From Kiritimatiellia bacterium (lineage in GTDB: Bacteria > Verrucomicrobiota > Kiritimatiellia > RFP12 > UBA3636): 7,114 bases of DNA. This document shows positions 6,201-7,114 of this stretch, one piece after another. The translations under genes were made by a program, and so were the position numbers. Every line of letters starts with the position of its first letter. Positions within the stretch are counted from its first letter, which is position 1. The notes below the pieces were generated by a model, which saw only the letters and a list, made by a program, of their open reading frames with translations, was not told where the DNA came from and searched no databases. The stretch is taken from contig JAFPUX010000329.1 of assembly GCA_017413145.1 (NCBI GenBank), positions 1-7,114 of the forward strand. The letters are read 5' to 3'.

Positions 6201-7114
6201 GCCAGCAAGAAGGCGACGATCGGGCAGGCGTACGGGGAGCTGCCGACGCCGACGCGGTCGGGGTACGCGTTCGTCGCGTGGTACACGGCGAAGAGCGGAG
6301 GAAGCAAGGTGACGGCGACGTCGAAGGCGTCGACGGCGTCGTCGCGGACACTGTACGCGCACTGGACGACGAGCCAGACGGCCAAGTTCAACGCGAACGG
6401 AGGGACGTGCGCGACGGCCAGCAAGACGTACACGGTCGGGAAGAAGTACACGGGGCTGCCGACGGCGACGCGGGAGGGGTGCAAGTTCGACGGGTGGTGG
6501 AGCACGGCCGCGGGCGGGACGAAGGTGACCGCGTCGAGCACGGTGACGGCGGCGGCTTCGCGGACGCTGTACGCGCACTGGACGACGAACCAGGTCGTGA
6601 CGTTCGAGGCGTGCGGGGGGACGTTCGACCCGGAGGGCGGGGAGTGCCCGACGACGAACGCGACATATACCATCGGCGCGGCGTACGGGAGCTTCCCGGC
6701 GGCGTCGAAGGAGGGGTTCGTCTGCCGGTGGTGGACCGCGGCGGAAGGGGGCGAAGAGGTGACCGTGGAGAGCGTGGTGACGGAGGAGACGACGCGGACG
6801 CTGTATGCGCAGTGGACGCCGAAGGCCGAGGGGACGGGGCGGATCGTCGGGATGGCCGTGGGGGCCGGGCGGAAGGGCAAGGCGCGCGGCGGGGCGGAGG
6901 ACGAGGATGGGGTGTGCGTCCTGCTGGTGGAGGTGAAGGGCGGGGTTGAGTACGAGGTGCAGTGGACGGAGGCGCTGGGCGGGGAGTGGACGGCGCTGAA
7001 GCGCTGGACGGCCGCGGCTGACGGGGACGAGGAGGTCGAGGTGGCGGTTCCGGCGGGGGCGGCGACGGGGTTCTACCGGGTGTCGGAAGTCGCGGGGGAG
7101 GGCGCGGCGGAGGA
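210..7114 (+). CDS. Giant secreted GLUG / InlB B-repeat protein (3' end outside window)
   Basis: One uninterrupted frame of at least 2301 codons; the window ends two bases into codon 2302. Residues 1-21 form a signal peptide: MKK, a hydrophobic core, then small residues ending SGA, with likely cleavage before Thr22. Domain order: GLUG-type block 22-750 (FDGQGH at 77-82), divergent InlB-like domain 751-826 (FAGW 795-798), second GLUG block 827-1230 (FFGQGH at 881-886), linker 1231-1306, twelve InlB B-repeats 1307-2205 with the recurring [F]DANGG and TLYAxW signatures, and a C-terminal beta-rich segment from 2206. GLUG and InlB repeats are known mainly from exported bacterial surface proteins, and no catalytic motif is visible. 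A role as adhesin, stalk or matrix protein is inference. The stop codon is probably close, because the FYRV segment resembles the ends of PVC-group extracellular proteins. Codon choice shifts to nearly all G-ending from about aa 1694. No frameshift or internal stop was found. Confidence 0.93.
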   Translation, partial: MKKIGILAVMAAAVSAAASGATINIGTLEELQLFMQNAHNPPYYAGDTVKLTADIDCGGGQFTSGYSPVGTVFKGTFDGQGHKIFNFSNKGNSPGTGNEGKYGVAMFDIARDGAVIKNLTLEGNFDDGAASPDYAAAFAAYAIGNTNGTLGLTLDNCHFKGRVSNYRSAAAFVGYAVHGTGAPDGRVLYMTNCTADGTVLSDNSYVVGGLVANGEAVEAADCSFEGAATGRWTLGGLIGRAVDCSFERCSFEGTLGSESDVPGGSNGGCGGLVGFASNSVFRACSSDADIAWNINTDPYDPDGRIDSYNFTADGGAAGVTCGSSAFYDCTAAGTLLAKHGYGGGFVGWTAGSEIFSNCVTEVTLQPDARYSNTHGHGGFASTVASDGALFVDCTTRSQGNNIVGGFFNNQHPRKGFTVGSNTFRRCHVENVPAQSAGFCSGAWNCTFEGCTVRGGTGDAGFVYSAGRQPDNQWDSNYSYEQTSTYTDCSVLGTRAPFGFVEWSNYSEKNGHTNVFRRCRAGCIYGNSDLSGATDAGFGYTLSKGTLIEDCAAYGIADLGDFDGGFAASVSSGATIRRSVAAVIPRATDNRTAGFAYTLYSGAVVEDCYAVCGPVSSAVWGNGYYDYQIDYQGGFVKSCRIGQTEGSSPIRRSFALWPVPATTCPYVGSFAAVTPYSDYSTNYFEDCYRPEESPIGDCNNSDAEGVEALSKAEFATATAATMPNYDFNHVWHAPNGAASSPYLDASVDENGDFWFLAAVIGAEGRILVNGEAPKEAYAAGARLKVKAVADDPDLPFAGWVGEGFEDPAAQETWYTVKNVSAIAAKFCTPIYTVNDWTNMVHASSESSITGAYALMNDLDFTDYLAANGWNYVTPYGTFAGKFFGQGHTIRGLVSTNGYFSTTRALFDKISDGAEIRDLTVESAVYPGSGIDNDYNTVCMAGLVREVGSGCLISNCHTRVDYHGQFPPWAEEHAYATSKYYGLAYNVSGTDIRIVDCSVEGTMAGCSEVAGLIGYADLTGGEIARCSAMGHFSATNSRSSPYGRASGFAGEITLRNGATVRECFAAGVVEGAYYGSGFAYQIALCDDQSVVRDCYSTAEVVTREGGGINDYGNATGFAQRINDNNDEGGVTIANCWFGGTARALSENGHSYGFAYYPDPYGDIAYENCKFVQSGNAGEEMEGTTGVAAIAKGARLDSDSWPGFDFTDVWAIDEFATSPYFPWSLKDGGFRLFAMDEEPGTAISHPAVAEFGAYTHVTADSERALVVDAWCGAADYRNDTQPMADVLGDNHRTLRCTWKAAPEPDPAVTQTVVFVGYGGTPDTQTATYVQGGKYDPLPDDPALADRVFGGWFSLPEGGAEITTNSTVTAVSNRTLYAHWKAYQTVTFEPNGGTCEPQGAVYEVGFPYGALATGVREGYTLAGWFDAAEGGTQVTPAMTAAEAGAKTLYAHWSANQYSVGLFRISGTGGTTNVMATFDSPMPAIKPPTGYTGHTFEGYWTERDGAGTKYYNADGTSARDWDIAAATNLYGYWPGNRYTATFDKQGGTGGSSNAAVTYDQIVPAVTIPARTGYDFQGYFTEPNGKGTQYWRYNGQGDAYWMLTEDRTLYASWYAKFYSVSFDKQGGSGGWSNIGVSYGEMLPFMGELPTKDGCSFGGYWSEPNGGGVQYYAADGEPLRSWTTDGNGRLYAKWTGAAAKQTVTFDANGGTCGTKTKKYTQGETYGTLPTATKKGYALAGWYTAKTGGSKVTASSTVTATAKRTLYARWTTKQTAKFNANGGKCSTASKTYTIGKKYSTLPTATWAGHAVFTAWYTAATGGTKITTASTVNAAAVRTLYAHWTTSQTVTFDANGGTCATKTKKATMAKAYGTLPTPTRKGYAFVGWYTAKTGGSKVTATSKATVATKRTLYARWTTKQTAKFDANGGTCATASKTFTVAKKYAGLPTATWAGHAVFAGWWTAKSGGTKITASSTVNAATTRTLYAHWSTAQTVKFDANGGTCGTASKKATIGQAYGELPTPTRSGYAFVAWYTAKSGGSKVTATSKASTASSRTLYAHWTTSQTAKFNANGGTCATASKTYTVGKKYTGLPTATREGCKFDGWWSTAAGGTKVTASSTVTAAASRTLYAHWTTNQVVTFEACGGTFDPEGGECPTTNATYTIGAAYGSFPAASKEGFVCRWWTAAEGGEEVTVESVVTEETTRTLYAQWTPKAEGTGRIVGMAVGAGRKGKARGGAEDEDGVCVLLVEVKGGVEYEVQWTEALGGEWTALKRWTAAADGDEEVEVAVPAGAATGFYRVSEVAGEGAAE
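273..2459 (+). repeat. GLUG-type solenoid block 1 (aa 22-750)
   Basis: The block opens with a typical GLUG lead-in: LTADID at 51-56, a GTFDGQGHKI run at 75-84, and an IKNLTLEG step at 116-123. Irregular turns of roughly 22-57 residues follow. Each combines a Gly-rich G[GA]F/GGLVG strand with an xx-Cys step such as DNC157, TNC193, ADC222, VDC244, RAC284, YDC329, SNC358, VDC393, RRC426, TDC488, RRC518, EDC550, EDC607 and EDC686. It closes with YDF-x2-VW and SSPYL near 723-742. The pattern resembles GLUG motifs, which are expected to form a parallel beta-helix-like fold. The turns are diverged, so a profile search may score only some of them. Confidence 0.75.
2460..2687 (+). other. Divergent InlB B-repeat-like domain (aa 751-826)
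   Basis: About 76 residues follow the first GLUG block. They show the order expected of the divergent InlB B-repeat family: a GRILVNG strand at 763-769, a YAAGARLKVKA segment at 776-786, FAGW at 795-798, and a closing VKNVSAIAAKF strand at 815-825. The unit differs clearly from the twelve C-terminal repeats, lacking both the ANGG turn and the TLYAxW ending. It sits as a spacer between the two GLUG blocks. Confidence 0.6.
2688..3899 (+). repeat. GLUG-type solenoid block 2 (aa 827-1230)
   Basis: This is a shorter second copy of the block 1 layout. Lead-in LMNDLDF occurs at 853-859, GKFFGQGHTI at 879-888, and an IRDLTVE step at 914-920. Cys-step turns follow at SNC954, VDC995, ARC1024, REC1061, RDC1092, ANC1133 and ENC1166, ending in FDF-x2-VW and TSPYF around 1201-1217. 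The shared order of elements suggests internal duplication of a whole GLUG module, though the sequences are now much diverged. Block 2 has about half as many turns as block 1. Confidence 0.72.
3900..4127 (+). other. Unassigned linker between GLUG block 2 and InlB repeats (aa 1231-1306)
   Basis: These 76 residues do not match the GLUG pattern. The last part, HRTLRCTWKA at 1288-1297, resembles the ending of the following repeats (NRTLYAHWKA in repeat 1), so part of the linker may be a decayed InlB-type unit without its ANGG turn. A Pro/Asp/Glu-rich hinge, AAPEPDPAV, then leads into the first clear repeat. No function can be assigned. Confidence 0.4.
4128..5288 (+). repeat. InlB B-repeats 1-5, diverged and of mixed length (aa 1307-1693)
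   Basis: The units start at 4128, 4347, 4563, 4803 and 5040 and have 73, 72, 80, 79 and 83 residues. Repeats 1 and 2 are the short form ending TLYAHW. Repeats 3-5 are a longer form with a Gly-Thr/Ser-Gly-Gly turn (FDKQGG in 4 and 5), an FEGYW/FQGYF/FGGYW strand and an added aromatic Tyr-Tyr or Tyr-Trp hairpin. The family is the InlB B-repeat (Listeria-Bacteroides repeat), a beta-grasp-like module found in surface proteins. Net charge per unit is about zero to slightly negative, in contrast to repeats 6-11. Confidence 0.85.
5289..6590 (+). repeat. InlB B-repeats 6-11: three tandem 435-bp dimers (aa 1694-2127)
   Basis: The units start at 5289, 5505, 5724, 5940, 6159 and 6375, with lengths 72, 73, 72, 73, 72 and 72 residues. 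Odd and even units form two types. Type A (6, 8, 10) starts QTV[TK]FDANGG and has GYA in the middle. Type B (7, 9, 11) starts QTAKF[ND]ANGG, and 7 and 9 share TWAGHAVF. Like types lie exactly 435 bases apart. DNA identity is locally complete: 5289-5325 equals 5724-5760, and 5586-5621 equals 6021-6056. All six units end RTLYA[RH]W, carry one Cys after the NGG turn, and are rich in Lys and Thr. All spacings are multiples of three, so unit gain or loss would keep the frame. Confidence 0.9.
6591..6824 (+). repeat. InlB B-repeat 12, diverged acidic end unit (aa 2128-2205)
   Basis: The last unit keeps the family ending RTLYAQW and the CGGT turn. It carries a short insertion of about six residues after that turn (FDPEGG), giving 78 residues. 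It is acidic, with eleven Asp/Glu against four Lys/Arg, the reverse of the preceding six units. It also loses the ANGG sequence (ACGG instead) and gains extra Cys. It looks like an older end unit that did not take part in the expansion of repeats 6-11. Confidence 0.8.
6825..7114 (+). other. C-terminal beta-rich segment, cut by the window edge (aa 2206 onward)
   Basis: A charged Gly/Lys/Arg linker (2206-2229) is followed by predicted strands: VCVLLVEVKGG, then VEYEVQWTEAL, a GGEWTALKRW strand, VEVAVPAG and GFYRVSEV. The pattern of a YxVQWT strand, a Trp-x-x-Leu strand and a terminal FYRV is one I associate with C-termini of extracellular proteins in Verrucomicrobia-like bacteria. It may be an anchoring or sorting region, but no LPXTG motif, PEP-CTERM motif or beta-barrel is visible. 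The stop codon lies beyond 7114. Confidence 0.5.

Noticed and set aside
5289..6590. CRISPR array or mobile-element repeats
   Set aside because: The periodic units are 216-219 bases, translate in one frame to a known protein repeat, and have no short repeat/unique spacer pattern, terminal inverted repeats or transposase.
5201..6880. A stop-free antisense frame of 559 codons with a periodic product
   Set aside because: Its periodicity simply mirrors the repeats on the + strand, and stop-free antisense frames are expected where codons end in G. The + strand frame gives a coherent known family, while this one does not.
3800..6949. A stop-free + strand frame of 1049 codons
   Set aside because: It overlaps the giant CDS in another frame. 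Its product is Arg/Gly/Asp/Glu/Val low-complexity repeats with no recognisable domain, no ribosome site at its ATG and no signal peptide. It is the +2 reading of the ACG/GCG/AAG-rich InlB repeats.

Overview
The window is almost entirely one very large protein-coding gene on the + strand, preceded by about 200 bases of purine-rich intergenic DNA. The reading frame opens at an ATG at 210 and stays free of stop codons to the last base (7114). At least 2301 codons are visible and the 3' end lies outside the window. I translated this frame across the whole window. Its start has a good Shine-Dalgarno sequence, and a plausible sigma-70-type promoter lies about 40 bases upstream.

The product reads as a secreted, modular, repetitive surface or extracellular protein. 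In order it has: a signal peptide (aa 1-21); a first long block of degenerate GLUG-type turns, each with an [acidic/polar]-Cys step (aa 22-750); one divergent InlB B-repeat-like domain (aa 751-826); a second, shorter GLUG block that repeats the layout of the first (aa 827-1230); a linker (aa 1231-1306); twelve InlB B-repeat (Listeria-Bacteroides repeat, Flg_new-like) units (aa 1307-2205); and a C-terminal beta-rich segment with a Tyr-Glu-Val-Gln-Trp...Phe-Tyr-Arg-Val pattern (aa 2206 to the edge). No enzymatic motif is visible. An adhesin, stalk or cell-surface role is an inference from domain types only.

The most distinctive structure is in the C-terminal third. Repeats 6-11 (5289-6590) are built from two alternating unit types, so the true DNA period is a 435-bp dimer repeated three times. 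This block is strongly basic and uses mostly G-ending codons, whereas the flanking repeats are neutral or acidic and more diverged. The same codon bias leaves long stop-free frames on both strands that are not genes.

Organism: the DNA is high in GC, the gene has an N-terminal signal peptide, and GLUG plus InlB repeats are combined in a giant protein with an FYRV-type C-terminus. This fits a Gram-negative bacterium of the PVC group, such as Kiritimatiellota or Verrucomicrobiota gut or rumen lineages. That is a judgement from style and no marker gene is present to confirm it. I see no RNA gene, CRISPR array, insertion sequence or second gene.
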